From: Clostridium_AW sp040797845
GTDB lineage: Bacteria; Bacillota; Clostridia; Clostridiales; Clostridiaceae
Direction: 5' to 3'
Assembly: GCA_040797845.1 (NCBI GenBank)
Contig: JBFNFA010000009.1
Location: 1-64,000, forward strand
DNA length: 64,000 bases
The translations under genes and the position numbers were made by a program. Position 1 is the stretch's first letter; each line of letters starts with the position of its first letter. The notes beneath the pieces were generated by a model that was not told the DNA's origin, did not search any database, and saw nothing but the letters and a program-made list of their open reading frames with translations. Below are positions 15,739 to 24,623 of this stretch, piece after piece.

Positions 15739-15743
15739 GTCAA
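15715..15743 (-). promoter_or_regulatory. consensus sigma-A promoter of the padR operon
   Basis: Minus-strand TTGACA (15738-15743) and TATAAT (15715-15720) are separated by exactly 17 bases, a perfect consensus that would be very strong if not repressed through the overlapping palindrome. Confidence 0.85.
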
Positions 15744-15894
15744 TTAAAATCTCTCCGTTAACTAAAGTTACTATTAAACTTAACAATTCATATTTACTAA
15801 AAAATCTTTTTTAAATTTGTTCTCCACTTTCTATCCTTTCTTTTCCCTATTTATTTTTTAGTAAAATGCACAAATTAAATAGTAACTTTTAAGT

Positions 15895-16020
15895 TCACTT
15901 AGCTTTCAAAGAATATTGTGATCTATATTTAAAAATTGAAGTCAACTTCTTAAATTCTGAAACTGTAAATAAATCAGGATTATTTTCCTTTACATTGTAA
16001 TTTGCTATACCAATTCCCAT
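15895..16020 (-). CDS. doubtful 41-residue ORF
   Basis: The minus strand has an ATG frame giving GIGIANYNVKENNPDLFTVS then EFKKLTSIFKYRSQYSLKAK. There is no ribosome binding site. It sits where an element's repressor gene would be expected beside ImmA, but I see no helix-turn-helix. It may be a gene remnant or chance. Confidence 0.25.
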   Translation of the reverse strand: MGIGIANYNVKENNPDLFTVSEFKKLTSIFKYRSQYSLKAK

Positions 16021-16056
16021 AAGTTATAATATATTTAATAATAAAAGAGGTAAAGT

Positions 16057-16491
16057 TATGGAAAATAAAAGATTTAAGATTAAATATAAATCTGAAAAAA
16101 ATATAAAGATAACAATCCGTTTGAATTATCAGAATTTATTAATATTCATATATAGTTTTTGAATTTTCCTAAAAAAATGAATTGCTTATACCAATATGAG
16201 AAGAGGAAGAAATTTATATACATAAATTCTAATCTCTCTTCTAAAAAGAAAATTCTCGCTTATGCCCATGAACTTGGACATGCTATACTTCATCCAACGC
16301 TCAACTGCACATTTTTAAGAAAATATACCTTCTTAAATACTGATAGATATGAAGTAGAAGCTAATTTATTTGCCGCTGAGCTGGTAATTCAAAATACTTT
16401 ATTATAAGAATATCCAGGCTTTACATTAGAACAAATAGCCATAGCAGAAAACTTACCAATAGAGTTACTGAAGCTCAAATTTAAAATTTGA
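16057..16491 (+). pseudogene. ImmA/IrrE metallopeptidase pseudogene
   Basis: The core keeps YINSNLSSKKKILAYAHELG and HAILHPTLN with the HExxH zinc motif, and RYEVEANLFAAELVI, as in ImmA/IrrE peptidases that cleave phage or element repressors. The gene is broken in at least three places: a TAG after NNPFELSEFINIHI, a TAA after IQNTLL (16405-16407) beyond which the family C-terminus EYPGFTLEQIAIAENLPIEL continues in frame, and a frameshift near the start. A start-like ATG after AGAGGT lies near 16057. It marks the left part of an eroded element. Confidence 0.85.
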
Positions 16492-16501
16492 GTATTTTTT
16501 T
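16474..16501 (+). terminator. intrinsic terminator of the ImmA pseudogene
   Basis: CTCAAATTT and AAATTTGAG pair and are followed by TATTTTTTT on the plus strand, directly over the original stop codon. Confidence 0.65.
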
Positions 16502-16608
16502 ACACCTTTATTCGGAAGAATATTCAATATATGTATTGTGTCGGAAAATATCTAATTAAGTAAAATTCAATACATTAAAATATTATTTTAGAAAGGATAT
16601 AAGTAAAT

Positions 16609-17871
16609 ATGAATAGTTGTTTTGATTTTATTACCATTGATTTTGAAACTGCCAATGATGATTACAATAGCGCCTGTTCAATAGGCTTGGTTGCTGTTAA
16701 AAATAATAATATAGCTGAAACTTTTTATTCGTTAATAAAACCCGAACCATTAAAATTTAATGAAAAGAACATAGAAATTCATGGGATAACCCATGAAGAT
16801 GTAAAGGATGCCCCAACCTTTTATGATATTTGGAATAAAATAAAGAATTATTTTGATGGAAATATAATTGTCGCTCATAATGCAATTTTTGATATGTCGG
16901 TTTTGAAAAATTGTTTGTTTTATTACAATTTGGGCATGCCTAATTTTGAATATTTATGTAGTATTCCCATATCCACTAGAGCCTGTAGAGGTGAAAAAAT
17001 AGGAAAATCACTAAAAGATAGAACTGAGTATTTTAATATTGAAATCAACGACCACCATAATGCACTTAGTGATGCAACAGCATGTGCCGAGCTAGTCTTA
17101 GCATGTATAAAGAAACAACACCATAAATCTTTTGAAAGTTACTGTAGTACTTATACTAGCCTTCCTATAAAACTTTTTGAGGATTTAATTCCTCAAAGGA
17201 AGTTTGGAAAAGAATCCCCTAGATTCAATAGAGTTTCTGTTTCTGATATTGTAGCTTTAACTGATTCATTTGATACATCTCATATTTTATATGGTAAAAA
17301 TATAGTATTTACTGGTGATCTTGAAACTTTAGATAGAAAAACTGCTATGCAAAAGGTTGTTGACCTAGGAGCAATTATTAAAAGTGGCGTATCTAAAACT
17401 ACAGATTATTTAATAGCTGGGGTTCAGGATAAATCCTTAGTGGGGGATGCTGGCATGAGTACTAAGGAGCAGAAGGTATATGATTTAATAGAGAAAGGTT
17501 ATGATATAAAAATACTATCTGAATACAACTTTCTGAAACTCCTCAACACTGAATTTGATAACACTCTAAACTCAATGATTATTTTTGACAATACAAATGA
17601 AAAAATAGATAAATTAAAAGAATGGAAGTTGTTAAGTCCTAAGGCAGATGAATTAAAGGATATATACTACAAAGATAAAAGTGATACTTACAAATGTGAG
17701 GTCATAGGATACTTTAGTAGAAAAACAAATTCAAATTGTTTAGATAGATCTTATGAAACAATTGCAATTAAAGTTAATAACAATATTATAAAAATAGCAC
17801 CGGCTTATTTATTCGATATGCAAAAGAAGGATTTTTCTTTTTTATCTCAATCAAATGAAATAACAGAATAA
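16609..17871 (+). CDS. DnaQ-like 3'-5' exonuclease with BRCT domain
   Basis: The 420-residue protein starts with a DEDDh exonuclease domain (about residues 1-170): ITIDFETAN supplies the first Asp/Glu pair, IVAHNAIFDMSVL the second Asp, and DHHNALSDATACAELV the terminal His/Asp. Residues about 225-310 form a BRCT domain (YGKNIVFTGDLETLDRKTAM..TDYLIAG). The last 90 residues are unassigned. The pair of domains occurs in clostridial and phage exonucleases implicated in repair. AAAGGAT precedes the ATG. It is one of the few plus-strand genes and lies in the tRNA-Pro element relic, intact among decayed neighbours. Confidence 0.9.
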   Translation: MNSCFDFITIDFETANDDYNSACSIGLVAVKNNNIAETFYSLIKPEPLKFNEKNIEIHGITHEDVKDAPTFYDIWNKIKNYFDGNIIVAHNAIFDMSVLKNCLFYYNLGMPNFEYLCSIPISTRACRGEKIGKSLKDRTEYFNIEINDHHNALSDATACAELVLACIKKQHHKSFESYCSTYTSLPIKLFEDLIPQRKFGKESPRFNRVSVSDIVALTDSFDTSHILYGKNIVFTGDLETLDRKTAMQKVVDLGAIIKSGVSKTTDYLIAGVQDKSLVGDAGMSTKEQKVYDLIEKGYDIKILSEYNFLKLLNTEFDNTLNSMIIFDNTNEKIDKLKEWKLLSPKADELKDIYYKDKSDTYKCEVIGYFSRKTNSNCLDRSYETIAIKVNNNIIKIAPAYLFDMQKKDFSFLSQSNEITE

Positions 17872-17889
17872 TGATAAGGAGTTTTAGAT

Positions 17890-18327
17890 ATGCTTTTACA
17901 AGAACGTATAGAAGAACTTGGTAGTGGAATCTTGACAATAACTAATTCAAAGGTGGAGTTAATTGGTTTTACCTGTCCTGAAAGATTAAATGATTATTAC
18001 TACAATAAAGATAAATGTTACTTTTCTGTAGGTCTTTATGATTTAGAATCATTAGATTTCTCACGCATACAAGATAATGCCTTATTTGTAGTAGATAATA
18101 AGGATAACAATACTCTACATAAATACCACTTTGAGTTATTAAAAAAAGATACAATAAAATATAAAGATAATGAAAATAAAATGTTAACTAGACAATATCA
18201 TATTAGAAAATGTAAATATACAAATAAATTTAGTTATAAAGATATGAATGTTAGCATTCTTTTTGACACTAAAGAGGAATTATTAAATTATTTCAAAGAC
18301 AGATTTAAGAAAAATCTATTCTTTTAA
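17890..18327 (+). CDS. protein of unknown function downstream of the exonuclease
   Basis: The 145-residue product is not recognised. It is a mixed alpha/beta, Tyr- and Lys-rich soluble protein with no signal or membrane segment (LIGFTCPERLNDYYYNKDKC; later VSILFDTKEELLNYFKDRFK). GGAG lies eight bases before the ATG and the gap to the exonuclease stop is 18 bp, so the two form an operon and may act together. Codon use and AT content match the exonuclease. Confidence 0.7.
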   Translation: MLLQERIEELGSGILTITNSKVELIGFTCPERLNDYYYNKDKCYFSVGLYDLESLDFSRIQDNALFVVDNKDNNTLHKYHFELLKKDTIKYKDNENKMLTRQYHIRKCKYTNKFSYKDMNVSILFDTKEELLNYFKDRFKKNLFF

Positions 18328-18384
18328 AATCAATGAATTGTAATATATAAAACATGAATAATCTCAAGTCTTAAATTTAAGTAT

Positions 18385-18803
18385 TTTTGCACCGTTGCAA
18401 GAAAAAACTGATAAATCAGCTAGAAAAATTAAAATATTAGATTTGACTATTCAAGAGCTAAATGAATGGAAAATAGAACAAGAAAAAAACAGAGAACTAT
18501 TATAGAAAGATTATCATGCTAGTAATTTTATGTGTACTTAGGAATATAGTAGATTAGTAAGACCTGATTATTTAACTCAACAGTTTTCTAGAGTAATCAA
18601 AAAACTAGGATTACCATATGTTAGATTCCACGATTTAAGACATACTTACGCCACTATGTTATTACTACAAAACGTTTATTTCAAAGCGTTTGAGGCATTC
18701 TAACATTAGCACAACATATGATATATATGCTCATGTGCTTCCTGAAATTTAGACGGAGGCTGCTGACAAATTGAATGATTTATTTGATAAAAAAGAAAAG
18801 TAA
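18385..18803 (+). pseudogene. tyrosine recombinase (phage-type integrase) remnant
   Basis: The frame reads RKIKILDLTIQELNEWKIEQ, a stop, KDYHASNFMCT, a stop (TAG where Trp is usual), then LVRPDYLTQQFSRVIKKLGL, VRFHDLRHTYATMLLLQN; after a frameshift and small loss it resumes as STTYDIYAHVLPE, a stop, TEAADKLNDLFDKKEK and TAA at 18801. The H-x-L-R-H-T-Y-A-T-M box carries catalytic His and Arg, and the T-T-x-x-I-Y-A-H-V segment precedes the nucleophile region. The N-terminal domain is gone. It abuts tRNA-Pro, the classic attachment position. Confidence 0.9.
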
Positions 18804-18860
18804 TTTCAATGTCGTCAAAATGCCGTTAACTATAAATTCATGTGAAAATTAACAGTAAAT

Positions 18861-18896
18861 AAAAAGCCTGTGACTTCAATAAGTTACAGGCTTTTT
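18861..18896. terminator. bidirectional terminator by tRNA-Pro
   Basis: AAAAAGCCTGT and ACAGGCTTTTT frame a near-perfect hairpin. It follows tRNA-Pro on the minus strand and the integrase relic on the plus strand. Confidence 0.8.
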
Positions 18897-18898
18897 AC

Positions 18899-18974
18899 TG
18901 GTCTGGGTAACTGGACTTGAACCAGCGACCTCATGCACCCCATACATGCGCGCTACCATCTGCGCCATACCCAG
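18899..18974 (-). tRNA. tRNA-Pro (anticodon GGG)
   Basis: The 76-base minus-strand sequence folds into a full cloverleaf: acceptor stem CTGGGTA/TACCCAG, D-stem GCGC/GCGC around AGATGGTA, anticodon stem CATGT/GCATG with loop ATGGGGT (anticodon GGG, T33, G37), variable loop AGGTC, T-arm GCTGG-TTCAAGT-CCAGT, discriminator A and an encoded CCA. GGG reads the proline codons CCC and CCT. Its 3' end faces the integrase relic, as expected for an attachment site. Confidence 0.96.
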
Positions 18975-19166
18975 ATAATACTAATATTATAACATAATTA
19001 TACAGGAAATCAATATATCTCCCTTTTAGCTATACTTTTTAGTTGTACTTTGTTGCCATGATAATTTAAAGTGGAAAGCTTTCAGTTTATAGTAATTTAT
19101 TATTACTTTAAACCTTGGCTCTCCACTCATAAATATTTTACTGTAAAACACTATAAAGAGACACCC

Positions 19167-20645
19167 CTAAAGGATAATGCAAATTAGTCCGCCACTGCCT
19201 TCATTTATGATTTTCTGAAGGGTTCTTTGAATTTTTGTTTGAACATCTTCTGGCATCTTATATAATTTATTTTGAAGTCCTTCTTTAACTAATACTTCTA
19301 GAGACTTACCAAATATGTTACTTTGCCATAGCTTTGAAGGGTCATTTTCAAATTGCTCTAATAATGATTTTACTAACTCTTCAGTTTCCCTTTCACTTCC
19401 CATTATAGGCGATATTTCTGTTTGTATATCTGCCTTTATGAAGTGCAGTGATGGAGCGCTGGCTTTTAATTTTACGCCATATCTACTTCCATGCTTTACT
19501 ATTTCTGGCTCTTCTAATCTCATTTCCGTAAGTTGAGGAGCCACTAATCCATAACCAGTATCCTTTACATCTTGTAGAGCTTGAGATATCTTATCAAATT
19601 CAACTTTAGCCCTATGCATCTCATTCATTATTGACATTAACTCATTTTCATTACTAATTTCTCTGTTGCAGACCTCTCCTAAAATCTTATAGAATAAGCC
19701 TGGTTTTGGCGCTAAGTTAACTCTTGCTGTTCCTTCACCCATGTTAACTTCACTTAAATCTGAAGCTCCTAAAAATTCAAACTCCTTAAATCCATCTAGA
19801 GTTTTCCCAATATCCCTAACTTTATATATGTTTTTGCACATATCTTTAACCAGATTCATAAAATTAATTTTTAGCCAATGCTCACCTTTTAATTTTTCTA
19901 TCCATTCTGGCATATCTATGTTAACTTCTTTAACTGGGAATTCTTTAAGTACTCTGTTAAACACATGAGTTACATCTTCTGTCTTCATGTTTAATATGTC
20001 CATTATTTGAACAGGAACGTCGTACTTAGCTTCTAATTCCTTTCTTAGTTCTATTGTTTCAGGCTCATATGCATGTCTAGTGTTTAAAACTATTATGAAT
20101 GGCTTATTTATTGATTTAAGTTCATTAACTACTCTTTCCTCTGCCTCTAAGTAGTCTTCTCTTGAAATATCTGTTATTGAACCATCAGTAGTTACAAGTA
20201 GCCCTATAGTTGAATGTTCATTTATAACTTTTTTGGTCCCTATCTCTGCTGCCTCTTCAAAGGGAATTTCATAGTCATACCATGGTGTTGTAACCATCTT
20301 AGATTTTTCTCCATCCATATGACCAGAAGCTCCTTTTACTATATATCCTACACAATCTACCATTCTAACCTTAAATTTTGCTCCCTCTTTGAGCTTTATT
20401 TCAACAGCTTCATTGGGCACAAACTTTGGTTCTGTGGTGTGTATAGATTTCCCTGACGAACTTTGTGGTAACTCATCCTGAGCTCTTTTCTTTTTGAATT
20501 CATTATCCATATTGGGTAATACCATAAGCTCCATAAATTTTTTAATAAATGTGGATTTACCAGTTCTAACAGGACCCACTACGCCGACATAAATATCTCC
20601 TTGGGTTCTTTCCGCTATATCTTTGTATATATCAAAATTTTCCAA
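19167..20645 (-). CDS. spoIVA: stage IV sporulation protein A (coat assembly ATPase)
   Basis: The 492-residue protein has the TRAFAC-like P-loop VGPVRTGKSTF near residue 25, the D-C-V-G-Y switch region and the long middle and C-terminal domains of SpoIVA, ending GGLICIIL. SpoIVA polymerises with ATP on the outer forespore membrane, recruited by SpoVM, and forms the base of the spore coat. It starts with TTG, with AGGAGGG nine bases upstream. A terminator separates it from gpsA, so it is its own unit, as expected for mother-cell (sigma-E) expression, although I cannot place a clear sigma-E promoter. Confidence 0.97.
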   Translation of the reverse strand: MENFDIYKDIAERTQGDIYVGVVGPVRTGKSTFIKKFMELMVLPNMDNEFKKKRAQDELPQSSSGKSIHTTEPKFVPNEAVEIKLKEGAKFKVRMVDCVGYIVKGASGHMDGEKSKMVTTPWYDYEIPFEEAAEIGTKKVINEHSTIGLLVTTDGSITDISREDYLEAEERVVNELKSINKPFIIVLNTRHAYEPETIELRKELEAKYDVPVQIMDILNMKTEDVTHVFNRVLKEFPVKEVNIDMPEWIEKLKGEHWLKINFMNLVKDMCKNIYKVRDIGKTLDGFKEFEFLGASDLSEVNMGEGTARVNLAPKPGLFYKILGEVCNREISNENELMSIMNEMHRAKVEFDKISQALQDVKDTGYGLVAPQLTEMRLEEPEIVKHGSRYGVKLKASAPSLHFIKADIQTEISPIMGSERETEELVKSLLEQFENDPSKLWQSNIFGKSLEVLVKEGLQNKLYKMPEDVQTKIQRTLQKIINEGSGGLICIIL

Positions 20646-20776
20646 GCTATTATACCCTCCTATAATATAATATTAACACTATATATATATTTATAAGGCC
20701 TTGCAAATATAACTATTTAAATAAAAAACCCAAGTATTTTTATGCATTTAGCAGTTGAAATTTTCTTAGATTTAAA

Positions 20777-20822
20777 TAAAAAAGTTTGCTCTAAAAAAGA
20801 ACAAACTTCTCCTATATTTTTT
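20777..20822 (-). terminator. intrinsic terminator of gpsA
   Basis: AAGTTTG and CAAACTT, extended by further pairs, form a hairpin whose second arm is followed by TTTTATTT on the minus strand. Confidence 0.7.
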
Positions 20823-20847
20823 CACTTTTTAATTCTCACTAGAGTAA

Positions 20848-21846
20848 CTAGTAGATTTCACTCTTTTTATCCCTAGTCATTAATTCATATACACCGTATT
20901 TAGGATCTTTTCCTTCGAATAAAGCCTTATATAAAACATCAGTTATTGGCATAGAAACATCTAATTCTTTCTTCAACTCATAGAACGCCTTACAAGCTTT
21001 TATTCCTTCTACTACCATTCCTACTTCTTCTATGGCTTCTTCCATGGAATAGCCTTTGCCAATTAGTATTCCAGCCCTTCTATTTCTACTGTGCATACTT
21101 GTACAGGTAACAATTAAATCTCCCATACCTGTTAGCCCAGCAAAAGTTTCTCTTTTGCCCCCTAGTTTTTCTCCTATCCTTATGATCTCATTCATGCCTC
21201 TAGTCATTAAAGCTGCCTTTGTATTATCACCATAGCCTATACCATCTGAAATTCCTGCTGCTAGAGCTATAATGTTTTTTACAGCCCCTCCAATTTCAAC
21301 ACCAATTAAATCTTCATTAGTATATACTCTAAATTTACTAGTCATAAATATTTCTTGTACTTCTTCTGCATACTTCATATCCTCTGAGGAAACTACCACT
21401 GTTGTAGGAATATCTAAACCTACTTCTTCCGCGTGGCTCGGTCCTGATAGAATTACCACATGATTTTTAGGTAGCTCTTCTTGTATTACTTGAGATAATC
21501 TTTTTCCTGTATGCTCTTCAATTCCTTTAGACACATTTATAATTATTACATCTTCATTTATGTAGGATTTTAAACTTTTACTAACTTCTCTAATTGCATT
21601 AGATGGTACAGATAAAACTAGATACTTGCTTCCATTGATGGCTTCTTCAATATTATTATAAGCTGTTACATTGGAAGGAATTATAACATGAGGTAAGTAC
21701 TTCATGTTTTCTCTTTTAACATTTATATCTTCTATTACATTGTTATTTCTATCGTATATTCTTACATCTAGGCCTTTTTTACCTAACATAACACCTAAAG
21801 CCGTACCGAAGCTTCCACCACCGATGAAAGTAATATTACAATTCAT
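20848..21846 (-). CDS. gpsA: glycerol-3-phosphate dehydrogenase (NAD(P)+)
   Basis: This 332-residue enzyme reduces dihydroxyacetone phosphate to sn-glycerol 3-phosphate, the backbone of phospholipids. It has the Rossmann motif ITFIGGGSFGTALGVMLG, the conserved IINVSKGIEE, LSGPSHAEEV, EIGGAVKNIIALAAGISDG with the catalytic lysine, and GLTGMGDLIVTCTSMHSRNR. Length is normal. It starts two bases after the stop of der, with AAAGG upstream of the ATG, so der and gpsA are cotranscribed. Confidence 0.97.
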   Translation of the reverse strand: MNCNITFIGGGSFGTALGVMLGKKGLDVRIYDRNNNVIEDINVKRENMKYLPHVIIPSNVTAYNNIEEAINGSKYLVLSVPSNAIREVSKSLKSYINEDVIIINVSKGIEEHTGKRLSQVIQEELPKNHVVILSGPSHAEEVGLDIPTTVVVSSEDMKYAEEVQEIFMTSKFRVYTNEDLIGVEIGGAVKNIIALAAGISDGIGYGDNTKAALMTRGMNEIIRIGEKLGGKRETFAGLTGMGDLIVTCTSMHSRNRRAGILIGKGYSMEEAIEEVGMVVEGIKACKAFYELKKELDVSMPITDVLYKALFEGKDPKYGVYELMTRDKKSEIY

Positions 21847-21848
21847 AA

Positions 21849-23165
21849 CTATTCTTTCCTTTCTCTAAACTCCATTTTAATACCAGTTCCTTCAAAATCA
21901 AAACTGTCTCTTAGCTGATTTTCTAAATATCTTTCATAAGAGAAATGTAATGCCTGTGGGTTATTTACAAAGAAAACAAAGGTTGGCGCCTTTACACCTA
22001 TTTGTGTTACATAAAATATTTTTAATCTTGTAGTCCCTACCACAGGTGGTTCCTTCATCATTATTGCCTTACCTATTACATCGTTTAGTACACCAGTTTT
22101 TATTCTCTTATTATAGTTATCATAGCATTTCTTCGCTAATTCTAATACTTTATGCACTCTTTGACCACTTAGAGCTGATATAAATAGGTATGGAGCATAA
22201 TTCATAAAGCTCAACTCTGATTGTAGATCTTTTTTGAATTTACTCATGGTGTTAGTTTCTTTTTCAATTAAGTCCCACTTATTTACTAATACCATAATAG
22301 CCTTACTCATTTCGTGAGCATATCCTATTATTTTTTTATCTTGTTCACTGATACCTTGTTCTGCATCTATCATTAGTATACATACATCTGCTCTTTCAAT
22401 AGCTGTATATGTTCTAATAACGCTATATCTTTCTATCTCATCTTTAATTTTACTTCTTCTTCTAATACCTGCTGTATCTATAAGTATGAACTTTCCTTCA
22501 TCTGTTTCTAAATAACTGTCTATAGCATCTCTTGTAGTTCCTGGAATATCACTTACTATATTTCTATCTTCTCCAAGCAATTTATTTATTAAAGAAGATT
22601 TTCCTACATTAGGTCTTCCAACGAAGGCTATTCTTACATACTCATCATTTTCATCCTCTTCAATTATCTGATCGAAATGCTCAACTACTCTATCTAGCAT
22701 ATCTCCAAGTCCTAATCCTTGAGAGGCAGATATAGTTATTGGATCGCCTATGCCTAAATTGTAAAATTCATAAGCATTATCTTCTTCCGATAACCTATCT
22801 ACTTTGTTTACAACCAAAACTATAGGCTTATCGCTTTTCCTTAACATTTGAGCTACTTCATAATCTGCTGGGGCTAAGCCATTTTTTCCATCCACTATGA
22901 ACATTATTACGTCAGCTGTTTCTATGGCTATTTGCGCCTGTCTTCTCATCTGTGCTAGTATGATATCATCACTACTAGGCTCAATTCCACCTGTATCAAT
23001 CATAGTAAAGTTATACTTTAACCATTCCGCTTCTGCGTAAATTCTATCTCTAGTTACACCTGGAGTGTCTTCAACTATTGATATTCTCTTTCCTGCTAAC
23101 TTATTAAATAATGTAGACTTTCCTACATTTGGTCTACCAACTATAGCAACTATAGGTTTTGCCAT
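21849..23165 (-). CDS. der: ribosome-associated GTPase Der
   Basis: This 438-residue protein has two tandem GTPase domains, each with the P-loop GRPNVGKS (near residues 9 and 184), DTGGIE and DTAGIR G3 motifs and NKVD/NKWD G4 motifs, followed by the KH-like C-terminal domain (LKIFYVTQIGVKAPTFVFFV). Der is essential for 50S ribosomal subunit maturation. AGGAGGAG precedes the ATG. It is two bases from the DUF512 radical SAM gene upstream, forming DUF512-der-gpsA. Confidence 0.97.
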   Translation of the reverse strand: MAKPIVAIVGRPNVGKSTLFNKLAGKRISIVEDTPGVTRDRIYAEAEWLKYNFTMIDTGGIEPSSDDIILAQMRRQAQIAIETADVIMFIVDGKNGLAPADYEVAQMLRKSDKPIVLVVNKVDRLSEEDNAYEFYNLGIGDPITISASQGLGLGDMLDRVVEHFDQIIEEDENDEYVRIAFVGRPNVGKSSLINKLLGEDRNIVSDIPGTTRDAIDSYLETDEGKFILIDTAGIRRRSKIKDEIERYSVIRTYTAIERADVCILMIDAEQGISEQDKKIIGYAHEMSKAIMVLVNKWDLIEKETNTMSKFKKDLQSELSFMNYAPYLFISALSGQRVHKVLELAKKCYDNYNKRIKTGVLNDVIGKAIMMKEPPVVGTTRLKIFYVTQIGVKAPTFVFFVNNPQALHFSYERYLENQLRDSFDFEGTGIKMEFRERKE

Positions 23166-23167
23166 TA

Positions 23168-24481
23168 TTACTCCTCCTTACCGTACTCATTTAGATTTTC
23201 TATTAAATCTTCTCCTGTATATTCGCATATAATAACTTTTCTACCGTAGTAGTTTTCTAAATCCTTTAATGTAATATCGTCTAGAAACACATCATCACCT
23301 GCTCTTAACATATTTCTAGGTATGAATATGTAATCTCCTACTTGATTTTTATCTAAGGATTCCATTATGTCCTTACCCGTAATTAAACCGGCTACAGTTA
23401 TAGTTTCACCAAAGAAGTTATTTATAACTTTAATTACATCTATTTTTATATTACTATTGTTTTCTTCAATTTTGTCTTTGCATTTTTCAAGTTCATTATA
23501 GGCTAGTGCTCCAGTGATAAAAGTGAAGTTTCCTTTTATATTTTTCCTCAAATCTGGTATGTTATCCTCTATATTATCTCTAAATATTCTTATCATACCT
23601 ACTCCATCTTCTAACTGTTCATAACCTTCATAAAAATCACTTTCTGGCAAATCTACCTCTGATAAAACATAGAATTCATCAGACAACCTTACAAAGGGGC
23701 TATTGATCTCTTTTTTATATTTATCTTGGAGTTTTAATACTTGACTTATCTCTTTTAACGCCCTCTCTTTATTAAATAAGTTCATATTAAAGAGCCCTTC
23801 TCTATATTTAGTTACCCCCACTGGAACTACTGCCACATTTTGTACACTTGGATAGAGTTTATATAAATCTTCTAAGGTTTTAACCAATTCTTCACCATCA
23901 TTTACTCCTGGGCAGAGTACTATTTGACAATTTATTATTATACCAGCACTGCTAAGTTTTTTAAGTCTCTCATAAATATTTCCTGCAAATCTATTATGAA
24001 GCATCTTTTGCCTTAATTCAGGATTAGTTGTATGCACAGAAACATTTATAGGACTTATTCTATACTTTATTATTCTATCAATATCCTCATCTTTCATGTT
24101 TGTCAATGTAACAAAATTACCTTGTAAAAATGAAAGTCTTGAATCATCATCTTTAAAATATAAAGATTCTCTCATGCCTTTAGGTAACTGATCTATAAAA
24201 CAAAAAATACATTTATTTTGACAACTCTTTGCCTCATCCATTATAGATTTTTCAAATTCTACACCTAAATCTTCATGATATTCCTTTTCAATTTCTATTT
24301 CCCAAACTTCTCCGTGGCTTTTTTCTACTTCTACTGAGATGTATTCATCTGCCATTAGAAATCTATAATCTATAATGTCATTAACAGCATTCCCATTAAT
24401 GGTCATTAGCACATCTCCTGGCTCAATTCCTACTTCTTCTCCTATGCTATTTGGTAGTACTTTACATATTTTATTTTTCAT
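23168..24481 (-). CDS. DUF512 family radical SAM protein with PDZ-like N-terminus
   Basis: The 437-residue protein begins with a PDZ-like module (NSIGEEVGIEPGDVLMTING) and carries the radical SAM cysteines CQNKCIFCFIDQLPKGMRE near residue 86, binding a 4Fe-4S cluster, followed by FLQGNFVTLTNM and NVSVHTTNPELRQKMLHN. The C-terminal DUF512 domain ends YGRKVIICEYTGEDL. The family is widespread in clostridia next to der; its reaction is not established. Expression is likely as one operon with der and gpsA. The ribosome binding site is weak. Confidence 0.9.
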   Translation of the reverse strand: MKNKICKVLPNSIGEEVGIEPGDVLMTINGNAVNDIIDYRFLMADEYISVEVEKSHGEVWEIEIEKEYHEDLGVEFEKSIMDEAKSCQNKCIFCFIDQLPKGMRESLYFKDDDSRLSFLQGNFVTLTNMKDEDIDRIIKYRISPINVSVHTTNPELRQKMLHNRFAGNIYERLKKLSSAGIIINCQIVLCPGVNDGEELVKTLEDLYKLYPSVQNVAVVPVGVTKYREGLFNMNLFNKERALKEISQVLKLQDKYKKEINSPFVRLSDEFYVLSEVDLPESDFYEGYEQLEDGVGMIRIFRDNIEDNIPDLRKNIKGNFTFITGALAYNELEKCKDKIEENNSNIKIDVIKVINNFFGETITVAGLITGKDIMESLDKNQVGDYIFIPRNMLRAGDDVFLDDITLKDLENYYGRKVIICEYTGEDLIENLNEYGKEE

Positions 24482-24576
24482 TTACCTAACCCTGCCTTTG
24501 CTTTAAGCATCTTTTTGAAGATGCCCTATATGTAACACTAGTAATATTACATTAATCTTCTTATTTAGTCAATTCT

Positions 24577-24623
24577 TATGACTAAAAAGAGACTGTCTAT
24601 TAATATGTACAGTCTCTTTTAAA
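24577..24623 (-). terminator. intrinsic terminator of the pst-phoU operon
   Basis: AAAAGAGACTGT and ACAGTCTCTTTT form a long perfect stem around a 13-base loop, with a T-tract on the minus-strand side, immediately after phoU. Confidence 0.85.

Noticed and set aside
18899..18974. Second tRNA-Pro 3' end (att copy) sought to the left in 15-18 kb
   Set aside because: I found no convincing repeat of the tRNA 3' end by eye, so no attachment site is annotated.
20646..20700. Sigma-E promoter before spoIVA
   Set aside because: The AT-rich region has TATA-like strings but no CATA-type -10 with a matching -35, so I did not call one.
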